DNA of 64,000 nucleotides from an uncultured Verrucomicrobia subdivision 3 bacterium (lineage in GTDB: Bacteria > Verrucomicrobiota > Verrucomicrobiia > Limisphaerales > UBA11358): contig CAIOIC010000109.1 in NCBI GenBank assembly GCA_903858275.1, forward strand, positions 24,988 to 88,987, given 5' to 3'. Positions 45,817 to 54,312 of the stretch are shown one piece after another. The notes under the pieces were generated by a model. The model had not been told where the DNA came from. It made no database searches and saw only the letters and a list, made by a program, of their open reading frames with translations. The translations under genes were made by a program, and so were the position numbers. Numbering within the stretch: position 1 is the first letter of the stretch; each line of letters starts with the position of its first letter.

Positions 45817-47250
45817 ATGAGCAGCGATAAATTGAACACGGGCCAGAAGGCGCTCCAAATCAACCTCGACGCAAAAAAATATGGTGCGTTCGCGGAGATT
45901 GGCGCCGGGCAGGAGGTGGCGCGCTGGTTTTTTCATGTCGGCAAGGCGTCGGGCACCGTGGCCAAGACCATTTCCGCCTACGACATGGCGGTGAGTGACG
46001 CCATTTACGGCCCCAGCGACCGCTATGTGAGCCGCAAGCGCCTGCAAGCCATGCTGGATTTGGAATTTGATTTGCTGCTCAAGCGCCTGGATAAAACCAT
46101 CGGCGACCGGCGCACGTTTTTCGCCTTTGCAAATACCGTCACCACCAAGCCCATTTCCAAGTATGGCGAGGAAGGCGGCCAAGGCTGGCTGGGCATCAAG
46201 TTTCAAACCATCCCGCGGCGCGAGCCTTCCACCATCATCATCCATGTGCGGATGCTGGACTGGGAAACGCCACGGCAGCAGGAAGCGGTTGGCATCATCG
46301 GGGTGAACCTCATTCACGCCGCATTTTATCAGCACATCGAACCCGATCGCCTCATCGGCTCGCTGCTGGATGGTCTCACCAGCCAGCGCGTCGAGGTGGA
46401 CATGATCAAATTTTCCGGCCCTGCTTTTGGCGACGTGGACAACCGGCTCATGGCCCTGCAACTCGTCGAGCAATGGCTCACGGAAGCCACCCTCTTCACC
46501 GCCGACGGGGAGACCGTCATCCCCGGTGAACTCTTATGGAAAAAACCCGTTCTGCTCGAACGGGGCAGTTTCCGTCCGCTCACCAATCCGATGCTCGACA
46601 TGCTTGAACGCGCCCAGGAAATGTTCGTTCGCGAACCCGCGCTTCAGGGCGAAGAGCCGGTCGTCATGTTTGAAATGACCCTGCGTCAGTTACAGGTCGG
46701 CGACGCCATCGACCACCGGGATTTTCTCGACCGGGTGGACACGCTCGGCGCCCTCGGCAAGCCCGTGTTGATTTCCAATTTTCTCCGCTACCACCGCCTC
46801 GTCACCTACCTTTCCCGTCACACCCAAAAGCCCATCGGCCTGCCCATCGGCCTCCTCCGCTTGCGCGACATCCTCGATGAGAAGTTTTACACCGACCTGC
46901 CCGGCGGCCTCATGGAATCGCTCGGCCAGCTTTTCAAAAACGATGCGAAACTTTACATCTATCCCTCGCTCGACAAAAAGACCGGCCAGCTGACGACCGT
47001 GGAGAATCTCGAGGTTCCGCCCAACCTGCGCCATCTCTATGCCCACCTCGTCGAAAACAAATTCATCCAGAACATCACCGGCTACAATCCCGAGGCGCTG
47101 AAAATTTATTCCAGCGAACTGCTGGCCAAAATTCATGCGGGCGACGAAAATCTGGACCGGTTTATCCCGCCGCCGATCTTTGAAGCCATCAGGGCCAAAA
47201 AACTTTTCGGCTGGCGCCAAAAACAATCTGCCACAAAGGTGCAACCTTGA
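45817..47250 (+). CDS. Conserved protein of unknown function (often labelled TonB-dependent receptor without support)
   Basis: A 477-residue protein beginning KLNTGQKALQINLDAKKYG and FAEIGAGQEVARWFF. I recognise it as a large, well-conserved family found in cyanobacteria, proteobacteria and others; a frequent database label is TonB-dependent receptor, yet there is no signal peptide, plug or barrel pattern. It contains VDMIKFSGPAFGDVDNRLMALQLV, VLISNFLRYHRLVTYLSR and LFKNDAKLYIYPSLDKKTG. It looks cytoplasmic. Role unknown. It is divergent from rpmH. Confidence 0.8.
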   Translation: MSSDKLNTGQKALQINLDAKKYGAFAEIGAGQEVARWFFHVGKASGTVAKTISAYDMAVSDAIYGPSDRYVSRKRLQAMLDLEFDLLLKRLDKTIGDRRTFFAFANTVTTKPISKYGEEGGQGWLGIKFQTIPRREPSTIIIHVRMLDWETPRQQEAVGIIGVNLIHAAFYQHIEPDRLIGSLLDGLTSQRVEVDMIKFSGPAFGDVDNRLMALQLVEQWLTEATLFTADGETVIPGELLWKKPVLLERGSFRPLTNPMLDMLERAQEMFVREPALQGEEPVVMFEMTLRQLQVGDAIDHRDFLDRVDTLGALGKPVLISNFLRYHRLVTYLSRHTQKPIGLPIGLLRLRDILDEKFYTDLPGGLMESLGQLFKNDAKLYIYPSLDKKTGQLTTVENLEVPPNLRHLYAHLVENKFIQNITGYNPEALKIYSSELLAKIHAGDENLDRFIPPPIFEAIRAKKLFGWRQKQSATKVQP

Positions 47251-47282
47251 ATAATTAACCCGTTTTGGGGACTTTGGGCTTA

Positions 47283-48173
47283 ATGGAACATGATGTGAAC
47301 GCCAATCACCCGGACGAAACATTCACTCCAAATTTCTTCCAAAGATATTGGTATCTCAGTATCAGCCTGATGTTCCTCGCCGGAATCGCTGCGGCATCCG
47401 CTGATGACTTTCCGCCTAATCCATTGGAAAAGCCGGGCTGGATGCTCGATGCCCATGATGAGTTTGCCGGCCCGCTCCTCAACACTAATTTCTGGAGTCC
47501 TTATTATTTGGAATCGCGGACGGAAAAAGAAAGAGCAGCCGCTCATTACGAGTTCCGTCAGGGAACTTTAATCTTATATGTTGACGGCAATTCCAAAGGC
47601 TATTTCAAGGACGGATCGAATGTAATGACGGTGTCCGGCATCCAGACGGGTGATCGCACCCGCCTGCACAAAGATTCGGACCCCATCCACCATGAGATTC
47701 CGGTAAAGATGAATTACACGCCGCTTTACGGTTATTTTGAAATTCGGGCAAAACTTCCCAAAGGGGCCCAAGCCGCCTTCTGGACGGTCGGCACCAAGGA
47801 TTCGCCCACGCATGCCGGTGAGATTGATATCTTTGAAAGCATCAAAAACAAGCCCAAGCGACTCAAGTTTGTGCTGCACACTTGGGGCGACAAATCCCTG
47901 GCTTATCAACATCAGGAACCGGAACTGGACTTCGATTCCACCCAGGAGTTTCATATTTATGCCCTGGAATGGAATGCGCATGAATGTGTTCTCCATATTG
48001 ATAATCGGCGGGTCATGAGCATGCCGCAGGCGCCAAACTATCCGAGCCTCTTTCTCCTGACGCTTTACGGCAATACCCGGGATTCGTCCAAACAGGAATT
48101 TATCATTGATTATTTCCGCGCCTATAAAAGAAAAGGACAGTCATTGACGCCGGGAGCCGGGGCGTTCCGGTGA
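47283..48173 (+). CDS. Secreted GH16-family glycoside hydrolase
   Basis: A 296-residue exported protein. A hydrophobic signal/anchor (YWYLSISLMFLAGIAAASA) is preceded by about 23 residues. The jelly-roll GH16 fold shows LDAHDEFAGPLLNTNFWSPYY, GYFEIRAKLPKGAQAAFWTVG, the catalytic AGEIDIFESIKNKPKRL (ExDxxE with both glutamates present), and EWNAHECVLHIDNRRV. GH16 enzymes cut beta-glucans, agars or carrageenans; the target is not determinable. The ATG at 47283 is preferred over an upstream TTG. Confidence 0.9.
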   Translation: MEHDVNANHPDETFTPNFFQRYWYLSISLMFLAGIAAASADDFPPNPLEKPGWMLDAHDEFAGPLLNTNFWSPYYLESRTEKERAAAHYEFRQGTLILYVDGNSKGYFKDGSNVMTVSGIQTGDRTRLHKDSDPIHHEIPVKMNYTPLYGYFEIRAKLPKGAQAAFWTVGTKDSPTHAGEIDIFESIKNKPKRLKFVLHTWGDKSLAYQHQEPELDFDSTQEFHIYALEWNAHECVLHIDNRRVMSMPQAPNYPSLFLLTLYGNTRDSSKQEFIIDYFRAYKRKGQSLTPGAGAFR

Positions 48174-48248
48174 AAAGATTTCAAACGGTTTACGGCCTCA
48201 TTTCGTCAAGGCACTTGAGCTTTCCATAAAACCAATTATTTTCCTCCC

Positions 48249-48479
48249 ATGCCGATTTACGAATTTCATTGTGAAAAATGCGAACGCGACAGCGAAATCC
48301 TTGTTCGCTCCTCCGACTGGACTGGAACCAAATGCCCGCACTGCGGTTCTTCCAAGCTGGGCAAGAAATTTTCCACCTTCGCCGCTGCAGGCAGTGGCGG
48401 CAATTCACCGTCCTGCGAAACTGGCGGCCGCCGGAGCGGCGGTTGCTGCGGCGGCCACTGCCACGGCCACGGCAACTGA
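48249..48479 (+). CDS. FmdB-family zinc-ribbon protein with Gly/Cys/His-rich tail
   Basis: A 76-residue protein. The start MPIYEFHCEKCERDSEIL then TGTKCPHCGSSKLGKKFS is the FmdB regulatory-type zinc ribbon (two CxxC pairs). The last 25 residues are rich in Gly, Cys and His (SGGCCGGHCHGHGN), likely another metal-binding segment. Function unknown. Another FmdB-like gene is at 55749-56060. Confidence 0.82.
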   Translation: MPIYEFHCEKCERDSEILVRSSDWTGTKCPHCGSSKLGKKFSTFAAAGSGGNSPSCETGGRRSGGCCGGHCHGHGN

Positions 48480-48480
48480 T

Positions 48481-49161
48481 TCAGCGCGGACAAATTTCCC
48501 GGGCGCTGATTTGCGTCAGATTTGCCACCGTCCAATCCGCGCCGCAGGGTTTTAAAGCTTCTAACTTCGAGCCGCCCGTCGCCACGGCGAGCGTTTTCGC
48601 GCCGATGAATTTTCCGCAGCGCACGTCGAACGGCGTGTCGCCGATCACCAGAATCTCCTGGGGCTGCAACTTATTCCCCAGCACGCGGCGGGCGCGCTTA
48701 AATGCTGCTAGCGCGATTTGATCACGTTCCTCGTGGTCGTCGGCAAAGCCGCCGAACTGGAAAAGCTCCCATAGCCCGAAATGGCGCAGCTTGATTTCCG
48801 CGCCAATCTGAACGTTGCCGGTGAGCAGGCCAAGCGCCGGCGGATGCGGCAGCGACTGCAAGTCACGGATGAACTCGCGCACCCCGCGACACATCTCGCC
48901 GCCGTTTTGCTCAAGGATGTGGTGGAGCCAGAAAACGTAATGCTCAAAAAATTCGCGGAAATGTTCCGGCGTGGCGGTGACATCGTGGATGCGGAAAAAT
49001 TCGCGGACGAGGCTGATATCGGTGCGCCCGGCAAACTTCATCTGCTCCGTTCCGTGATGGAGGTTGAATTGCTTGGCAAAAGTCTTCGTGAACGCCGCCG
49101 TGCCCGCGCCGCCCGTGTGAACGAGCGTGCCGTCGATGTCGAAGAGAACAAGCCGAATCAT
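48481..49161 (-). CDS. HAD-family phosphatase (phosphoglycolate-phosphatase-like)
   Basis: A 226-residue cytoplasmic hydrolase. Motif I is VLFDIDGTLVHTGGAG, motif II is in ALGLLTGNVQIGAEIKL, and motif IV is ILVIGDTPFDVRCGKFIGAKTLAVATGG. The helical cap (residues about 20-85) places it in subfamily I as in phosphoglycolate phosphatase. Substrate unproven. It converges with the zinc-ribbon gene, with only 1 bp between. Confidence 0.85.
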   Translation of the reverse strand: MIRLVLFDIDGTLVHTGGAGTAAFTKTFAKQFNLHHGTEQMKFAGRTDISLVREFFRIHDVTATPEHFREFFEHYVFWLHHILEQNGGEMCRGVREFIRDLQSLPHPPALGLLTGNVQIGAEIKLRHFGLWELFQFGGFADDHEERDQIALAAFKRARRVLGNKLQPQEILVIGDTPFDVRCGKFIGAKTLAVATGGSKLEALKPCGADWTVANLTQISAREICPR

Positions 49162-49211
49162 GCGGCGCGCAAGTTAATCGCTTTGGCCCGTAGTGGCAAC
49201 GCTCATCGGTG

Positions 49212-49895
49212 TCACCGTTTCTGGTTATGAGCAGCCTGCGAGAATTTTTGGTGCACCAAGTTATCCGCCGCACCGATCAAGACACTATCCGCCTTATAAT
49301 CCTGCCACTGGACGAAGAATTGCTTTTCCGCCACCACGCACATCGCCGCCGCAAATTCCACCGGACCGAATGAAACCGGCGGCGGCTGCACCGAGCCCTG
49401 AATCAACAAACCCAGCTTGTTCCGCCGCTGCGCCGCCCCGGCAATTTTCCGGCCGTGCCAAAGGAGGTCATATTTTTCATGCCCGACAAAACATTGGCCC
49501 GGCAATGATTTCTTGCAGCAGGGCGCGAGTTCTGTCTCCACCCTCAACTCTGCAAACGCCAGCCGCAGCCAGTCGTGGATACGACGATAGCTTTCCTCGG
49601 CCTTGAGCGAATGCCATTCGTGGCCGACAGGAAAAACAGCGCTGTAAGTCCAGTCCGCAGCGTGCGGCACGATGCCACCGCCGGTCGGACGCCGGATGAG
49701 CGGACGCAATTTTGTCGCCGTCACCACCTCGGCATATTTCTGGAAATAACCAAACGTTGCCGCCGGCTCCATCCAGCCGTAGAACCGCAGCACCGGTTTT
49801 TTCAAACGCGGCAGGGCTTCGAGCAGCGCCTCGTCCAGCGCCATGTTGAACGCCGCGTCACACTTGCCCGAGTTGAGCAACAACCAAGAATTCAT
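49212..49895 (-). CDS. Lipoate/biotin-protein ligase-fold enzyme
   Basis: A 227-residue protein of the LplA/LipB fold. The start MNSWLLLNSGKCDAAFNMALDEALLE leads to LRFYGWMEPAATFGYFQK, then RRPTGGGIVPHAADWTYS, the ligand-binding RRxTGGG-type motif, and the catalytic-lysine region VGHEKYDLLWHGRKIAGAAQRR. It probably attaches lipoate or a related acid to a carrier protein. The start at 49895 leaves the repeat at 49897-49968 directly upstream, so the transcript has a strong hairpin 1 base before the ATG. Confidence 0.85.
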   Translation of the reverse strand: MNSWLLLNSGKCDAAFNMALDEALLEALPRLKKPVLRFYGWMEPAATFGYFQKYAEVVTATKLRPLIRRPTGGGIVPHAADWTYSAVFPVGHEWHSLKAEESYRRIHDWLRLAFAELRVETELAPCCKKSLPGQCFVGHEKYDLLWHGRKIAGAAQRRNKLGLLIQGSVQPPPVSFGPVEFAAAMCVVAEKQFFVQWQDYKADSVLIGAADNLVHQKFSQAAHNQKR

Positions 49896-49896
49896 A

Positions 49897-49968
49897 AACA
49901 ACAAAGACGCCAAGGCGCAAAGTTTTGCAAATTCATTTATTTCTTTGCGTCTTGGCGCCTTCGTTGTT
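49897..49968. repeat. Dispersed inverted repeat, copy C (between nth and the lipoate-ligase gene)
   Basis: The best copy: arms 49897-49922 and 49943-49968 match at 23 of 26 positions, and in the minus-strand RNA two of the three differences become G-U pairs. The distal arm encodes the last residues of Nth (NEQRRRQDAKK and stop), and the proximal arm ends 1 bp before the ATG of the lipoate-ligase-like gene. Confidence 0.88.
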
Positions 49969-50626
49969 CATTTCTGGCTACCCCGATTTGCGGACAGAGA
50001 TTCTTGATTTCGCAATTCGCGCAGTCCGGCTTGCGCGCCTCGCAGCGACGCCGGCCGTGCCAGATCAGCCAGTGACTGAACACCGTCCATTCCGGCTGCG
50101 GCACGAGCCTCATCAGTTCCTGCTCCAGCTTCACGGCATCAGTTCCTTTCGCCAAGCCGAGACGATTGGAAAGTCGCGTGACGTGCGTATCCACGACCAA
50201 GCCGACGTTGATGCCGAAGGCGTTTCCGAGTACGACATTCGCCGTCTTGCGGCCGACGCCAGCCAGCGCGTGAAGTTCATCCATCGTGCGCGGCACCTCG
50301 CCGCCACATCTTTCCACGAGCGCGGCGCAACAGGCTTGGATGTTCTTCGCCTTGTTGCGGAAAAAGCCGGTTGATTTGACCGCCTTTTCGATTTCCGCCA
50401 GCGGCACACCAGCAAATTCTTCCGCCGTGCGATATTGCTTGAACAACTCCGCCGTGACCAAATTCACGCGCTTGTCGGTGCATTGCGCGGAAAGGATTGT
50501 GGCCACGAGCAGTTGCAGCGGATTGGAAAAATTTAATTCGCAATGCGCGTCCGGATACGTCCGCTGAAGCGCGGCGCAAATTTGTTTTGCGCGTTCCTTT
50601 TTGGCGGCGGCGGTTTCGCGTGGCAT
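49937..50626 (-). CDS. nth: Endonuclease III
   Basis: A 229-residue DNA glycosylase/AP lyase for oxidised pyrimidines. Motifs are LVATILSAQCTDKRVNLVT, the helix-hairpin-helix ELHALAGVGRKTANVVLGNAFG with the catalytic lysine, VVDTHVTRLSNRLGL with the catalytic aspartate, and the Fe-S cluster cysteines CEARKPDCANCEIKNLC. The tail after the cluster (GVARNEQRRRQDAKK) is encoded by one arm of a dispersed repeat, so the C-terminus was probably reshaped by repeat insertion. Confidence 0.95.
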   Translation of the reverse strand: MPRETAAAKKERAKQICAALQRTYPDAHCELNFSNPLQLLVATILSAQCTDKRVNLVTAELFKQYRTAEEFAGVPLAEIEKAVKSTGFFRNKAKNIQACCAALVERCGGEVPRTMDELHALAGVGRKTANVVLGNAFGINVGLVVDTHVTRLSNRLGLAKGTDAVKLEQELMRLVPQPEWTVFSHWLIWHGRRRCEARKPDCANCEIKNLCPQIGVARNEQRRRQDAKK

Positions 50627-50661
50627 CAAAACGATTTTGTCACAATGCCGGAAAATAAAAA

Positions 50662-50683
50662 GCCCGGACGCAAACGTCCGGGC
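50662..50683 (-). terminator. Terminator after the EF-hand membrane protein gene
   Basis: A perfect 9-bp stem, gcccggacg with cgtccgggc around caaa, is followed on the minus strand by TTTTTATTTT. It begins 17 bp after the gene's stop. Confidence 0.9.
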
Positions 50684-50700
50684 GATGAAAGCATCGGTGC

Positions 50701-52929
50701 TTATTTCGCCAGCACGGCATTGGTCGAAAGCACCGGCGGCGTGATGGCGGGTGCCACGTAAGCCGGCGCGCCGGATCCAAGCACCGAAGTGCTCTTGAAT
50801 TTTTGCGGCAGGCTGCCGTCGAGCTTGCCCAGATACCAGCCCAGCGCGAGGAAGAGAATGCCCGCGATGACCAGCAGCGTGACATACAAACCCCACGGTT
50901 TTTTCTTTTCCGCAAACGGATCCACCAGGTCGCGCTGGGAGCCGGGCGGCAGGATGGCAATTTGCGTGAGGCTGGTGCCGAACGGCACGTTCATCTTGGC
51001 CTTGGCGTTCACGGCCCAGCCGTTGGCGTCGAGAATCGGGCCGAGGTTGCGCTTGTGCAGTTTCAGCCACGCGATGATCACCGACGGCAGGGAGATGGCC
51101 AGTATGATAGCCACAAACGCCAGCGGAATCTGCCACCATTCCAAGCCAAGAATCTTCGCAAAAATGGTGCCCAGCGCGCCCATCAACGTCGTCAACACCA
51201 GGCCGATGGCGGCCAGCGTGCCGGTGTCAATTTTGCTTTTTGGCGGCGCGGCCGGAGTTGCGCTCACCGTGCCGGCGGCGGTGGCGGAAAGATTTGCGCT
51301 CACAACCGAATCCGCAGCGGCGGCGCGCTTGGCCACCTGCTCGTCAATCATCCGGACGAATTTTTTGTAAGGCGACCAGAACGCCTGCCGCAGGCTGATG
51401 GGATTCGCGATGATCTTGGTGATAGTCGCATCAAAGTCGCGGCCCTTGCGGTCGTAGAAAATGCCGTTACGGCCCACCATCAGATTGTCGTCATCACCCT
51501 GCGAGAAGATGGCGACGATGCTTAATTTCTCGCCGGTGGCCTTGCGCACGCAATCCACATAGGCCAGATACGCGCCGGCCAAGCCGGCCATCGTCGCGTG
51601 CCGGCCAGCATCCTCGACCGTGAGGCAGAGGTCGCAACTGCGCTGGTCGAGAAACAACCGTCCCGCCTGAAAAATTGCCGGCGTCCGGCGGCTGTAAAAA
51701 TTCTTGAAGCTCACGAAATTGACACACAGCGTGTGCAGATCGCGGTTAAAACGAATCAGCTTCTCCACCGCCGCTATCGCGTTCGCCTCCGGCTCCAGCG
51801 CCTTGTCCCGGGCGATGAGCGTGGTGATTTTTTCTTTCGCGGCACCGGCCAGGATTTCACGAATGCGCTTCAGGCCGAGAGCTTCGACTTTTGCGCCAAC
51901 CTTGCCGGTGGCCCAGGCTTCAAATGGGGCAAGCTTTGCGGTGAGCGCGCTCCAATCCGCCTCAGTCAACACCGGATGGTCGCCGAGCAGCGGCTTGATG
52001 GCGGCGGCTTGCAAGTTGGCGAGCGCAGCGGCCCACGCCGGATTCACACCTTCGCGGAGAGGCAAGGCTTTGTGCGCGGCGATCTGCGCCAGCGGCAGCG
52101 CGGCGATCTCGGCGGAGGTGATGGTCAAATCTTTCGCGGCCAGCGCGAGGTATTCCTTTTCCTCGCGATTCAACGCGGCAATGGCGCGGACGTCAAACGC
52201 CGCCAGCCGGCAACGCGCAAAAAAGTCGTCCACCTTGGTTTTCACCACTTTCACGGCGGCGGCGGCGGCGGCAGTGGCTTCACCCAGCGGCAAAATGGTT
52301 TTGTCACCCTCGGCCTGCTTCCACCAATTCGAGTGCGCTTCGGCCTCGGCAAAAAATGCATCGAACTTGGCCTGGCCGATGCCGGGCTTGCCGCTCCGGT
52401 CGGCTTCCGCGCCGAACGTGGCGATGATTTCGCCAATCACGGCTTTCGTTGCGTCATCGCTCGCGGCGTCGGCCGGAATGACGCCGTCGCCGTTGAAATT
52501 TGTGGCGGCAAATATTTTCGCCGTGTCCGCCGTGTCCGCGAGGTCAATCGTCGCGGCATCGGTCTTGCCGAGGTTGGCGAGAATCTGTTTGGCCGAAGCG
52601 AGAATCTGTTTTCCTTCCGGCGTGGCATCGTTGATCGCGGCGAGCGCGAGCGACGGCGAACCTTTCACCAGATCATCCGGATTCTTGAGCAGGCTCGTCG
52701 CCCACTTGGCGGCGGCAATGACTTCCGGCGCGCGGACGCGCCCATCCTTGTCGGCGTCAATCAAATCCAGCGTGCGGTTGTCGAACTCCAGCCCGCGCGT
52801 CGGACAGGCCAGCGCCACCCAGAGCTTTTGGTCGAGCTGGTCGAGGCTGGCGAGGTCGGCACCCGTTTCGAGTTTGACCTGATCAAATCCGCCGGCGCGG
52901 AAGAATTTCCATGTGTGAGTTGTCGCCAT
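50701..52929 (-). CDS. Large membrane-anchored EF-hand protein of unknown function
   Basis: A 742-residue protein. The soluble part has an EF-hand loop at about residue 60 (DLIDADKDGRVRAPE) and a second, partial one at about 145 (NFNGDGVIPADA). Residues about 200-400 are alanine-rich helices; about 410-540 form a distinct domain (FYSRRTPAIFQAGRLFLDQR, VAIFSQGDDDNLMVGRNGIFYDRKG). The C-terminus has three hydrophobic helices (GLVLTTLMGALGTIFAKILG; IPLAFVAIILAISLPSVIIAWL; YVTLLVIAGILFLALGWYLG). There is no signal peptide. I know similar uncharacterised proteins from related phyla but no function. It has its own terminator. Confidence 0.75.
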   Translation of the reverse strand: MATTHTWKFFRAGGFDQVKLETGADLASLDQLDQKLWVALACPTRGLEFDNRTLDLIDADKDGRVRAPEVIAAAKWATSLLKNPDDLVKGSPSLALAAINDATPEGKQILASAKQILANLGKTDAATIDLADTADTAKIFAATNFNGDGVIPADAASDDATKAVIGEIIATFGAEADRSGKPGIGQAKFDAFFAEAEAHSNWWKQAEGDKTILPLGEATAAAAAAVKVVKTKVDDFFARCRLAAFDVRAIAALNREEKEYLALAAKDLTITSAEIAALPLAQIAAHKALPLREGVNPAWAAALANLQAAAIKPLLGDHPVLTEADWSALTAKLAPFEAWATGKVGAKVEALGLKRIREILAGAAKEKITTLIARDKALEPEANAIAAVEKLIRFNRDLHTLCVNFVSFKNFYSRRTPAIFQAGRLFLDQRSCDLCLTVEDAGRHATMAGLAGAYLAYVDCVRKATGEKLSIVAIFSQGDDDNLMVGRNGIFYDRKGRDFDATITKIIANPISLRQAFWSPYKKFVRMIDEQVAKRAAAADSVVSANLSATAAGTVSATPAAPPKSKIDTGTLAAIGLVLTTLMGALGTIFAKILGLEWWQIPLAFVAIILAISLPSVIIAWLKLHKRNLGPILDANGWAVNAKAKMNVPFGTSLTQIAILPPGSQRDLVDPFAEKKKPWGLYVTLLVIAGILFLALGWYLGKLDGSLPQKFKSTSVLGSGAPAYVAPAITPPVLSTNAVLAK

Positions 52930-53024
52930 AATTTTCCTTTGGTTCTGAAATTGTTGAAAAGTTTAACCATGAAGTTGCGCCAGCACCAAGAAAACTTTTT
53001 CCACCGCCTTCCTTCAGTCACAAT

Positions 53025-54269
53025 TCAAACCAACTCCGGCTCCTCGATTTTCTTCGGTGCTTTGAACAACGGCGTGCCGTCCGTGGCCTCCGGGTATTCA
53101 AAGATTTTACCCTCGAAGTTACGGATGACCACTCGGTCGGCGTTGCGGCTCAAGACGTATTCCGGGCTGACCGGCACTTTGCCGCCGCCGCCGGGCGCGT
53201 CAATCACATAGGTCGGCACCGCGTAGCCGGTCGTGTGGCCGCGCAGTTTCTCCATGATCTCAATCCCCTTGCGCACGCTCGCGCGCAGGTGCGCGGAGCC
53301 GGCGATGAGGTCGCACTGGTAGATGTAATACGGCCGGACGCGGCACATGAGCAGCTTTTGCAGATGCGCCTTCATCACGTCTGCGTCGTCGTTGACGTGC
53401 TTAAGCAACACCGTCTGGTTGCCGAGCGGAATGCCGGCATCGGCCAGACGAGCAAGCGCGTCGCGCACTTCCGTGGTGAGTTCGCGCGGATGATTCGAGT
53501 GGATGCTGACGAACAGCGGATGGAATTGCTTGAGCATCGCACAGAGTTCCGGCGTGATGCGCTGGGGCAGGAAAACCGGGATGCGCGTGCCGATGCGGAG
53601 AAACTCGACGTGCGGAATTGCGCGCAGGCGGCTCAACAAGTTTTCCAGCTTCTCGTCGCTCAACAGCAGCGGGTCGCCCCCGCTCAAAAGAACGTCGCGG
53701 ATTTCCGGATGCGCGGCGATATAGGCGATCTGCTTGTCGTATTCCGGATGAAAATCATAGCCGCTCGCATTGCTGACGAGCCGTGAACGTGTGCAGTAGC
53801 GACAGTAACTCGCGCAACGGTCGGTCACCAAAAATAAAACGCGGTCGGGATAGCGATGCACGAGTCCCGGCACCGGCGAATGCGAATCCTCGCCGCATGG
53901 GTCGGACATTTCCCACGAGGCGGTGCTGGTTTCCTCGATGCGCGGAATCACCTGCCAGCGGACGGGACAATTTTCATCCGCCGGGTCAATAAGGTTGAAA
54001 AAATACGGGGTGATGCCGAGCGCCAGTTTGGAATTGGAAAGCTGCGCGCCGGCGAGTTCCTCAGGCGTGAGGGTCGGGAAATATTTCTGCAACTGCTCGA
54101 CCGTGGTGATGCGGTGTTTAAGCTGCCAGCGCCAGTCGTTCCAATCAGTTTCGGCAACGTCGTGCCAGAAACCGCGACCGGCGGACGTGAAGGATTTCAA
54201 CCCTTGATATGGGCGTGCCGAAGGTGGCTCCCCGCTGTCCTTGGATGATTTTTCAGCCTGCATTTTCAA
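53025..54269 (-). CDS. KamA-family radical SAM protein (lysine 2,3-aminomutase-like)
   Basis: A 414-residue radical SAM enzyme. The cluster motif is VTDRCASYCRYCTRSRLV (CxxxCxxC). The conserved VLLSGGDPLLLSDEKLENLLSRL and the PLP-related C-terminal region DAPGGGGKVPVSPEYVLSR follow. KamA-type enzymes interconvert lysine and beta-lysine; the EpmB branch modifies elongation factor P. The N-terminal length (about 115 residues before the cluster) and the GGGKVPVSP motif favour KamA. Substrate and role are inferred. Confidence 0.88.
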   Translation of the reverse strand: MKMQAEKSSKDSGEPPSARPYQGLKSFTSAGRGFWHDVAETDWNDWRWQLKHRITTVEQLQKYFPTLTPEELAGAQLSNSKLALGITPYFFNLIDPADENCPVRWQVIPRIEETSTASWEMSDPCGEDSHSPVPGLVHRYPDRVLFLVTDRCASYCRYCTRSRLVSNASGYDFHPEYDKQIAYIAAHPEIRDVLLSGGDPLLLSDEKLENLLSRLRAIPHVEFLRIGTRIPVFLPQRITPELCAMLKQFHPLFVSIHSNHPRELTTEVRDALARLADAGIPLGNQTVLLKHVNDDADVMKAHLQKLLMCRVRPYYIYQCDLIAGSAHLRASVRKGIEIMEKLRGHTTGYAVPTYVIDAPGGGGKVPVSPEYVLSRNADRVVIRNFEGKIFEYPEATDGTPLFKAPKKIEEPELV

Positions 54270-54312
54270 TGGCGCACTATAAATCCGGTTTTGGGTCTGT
54301 CAAGTTGACGGC

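Noticed and set aside
51598..53211. 537-codon plus-strand frame
   Set aside because: It is antisense to the EF-hand protein gene and part of the KamA gene; its composition is that of a shadow frame.
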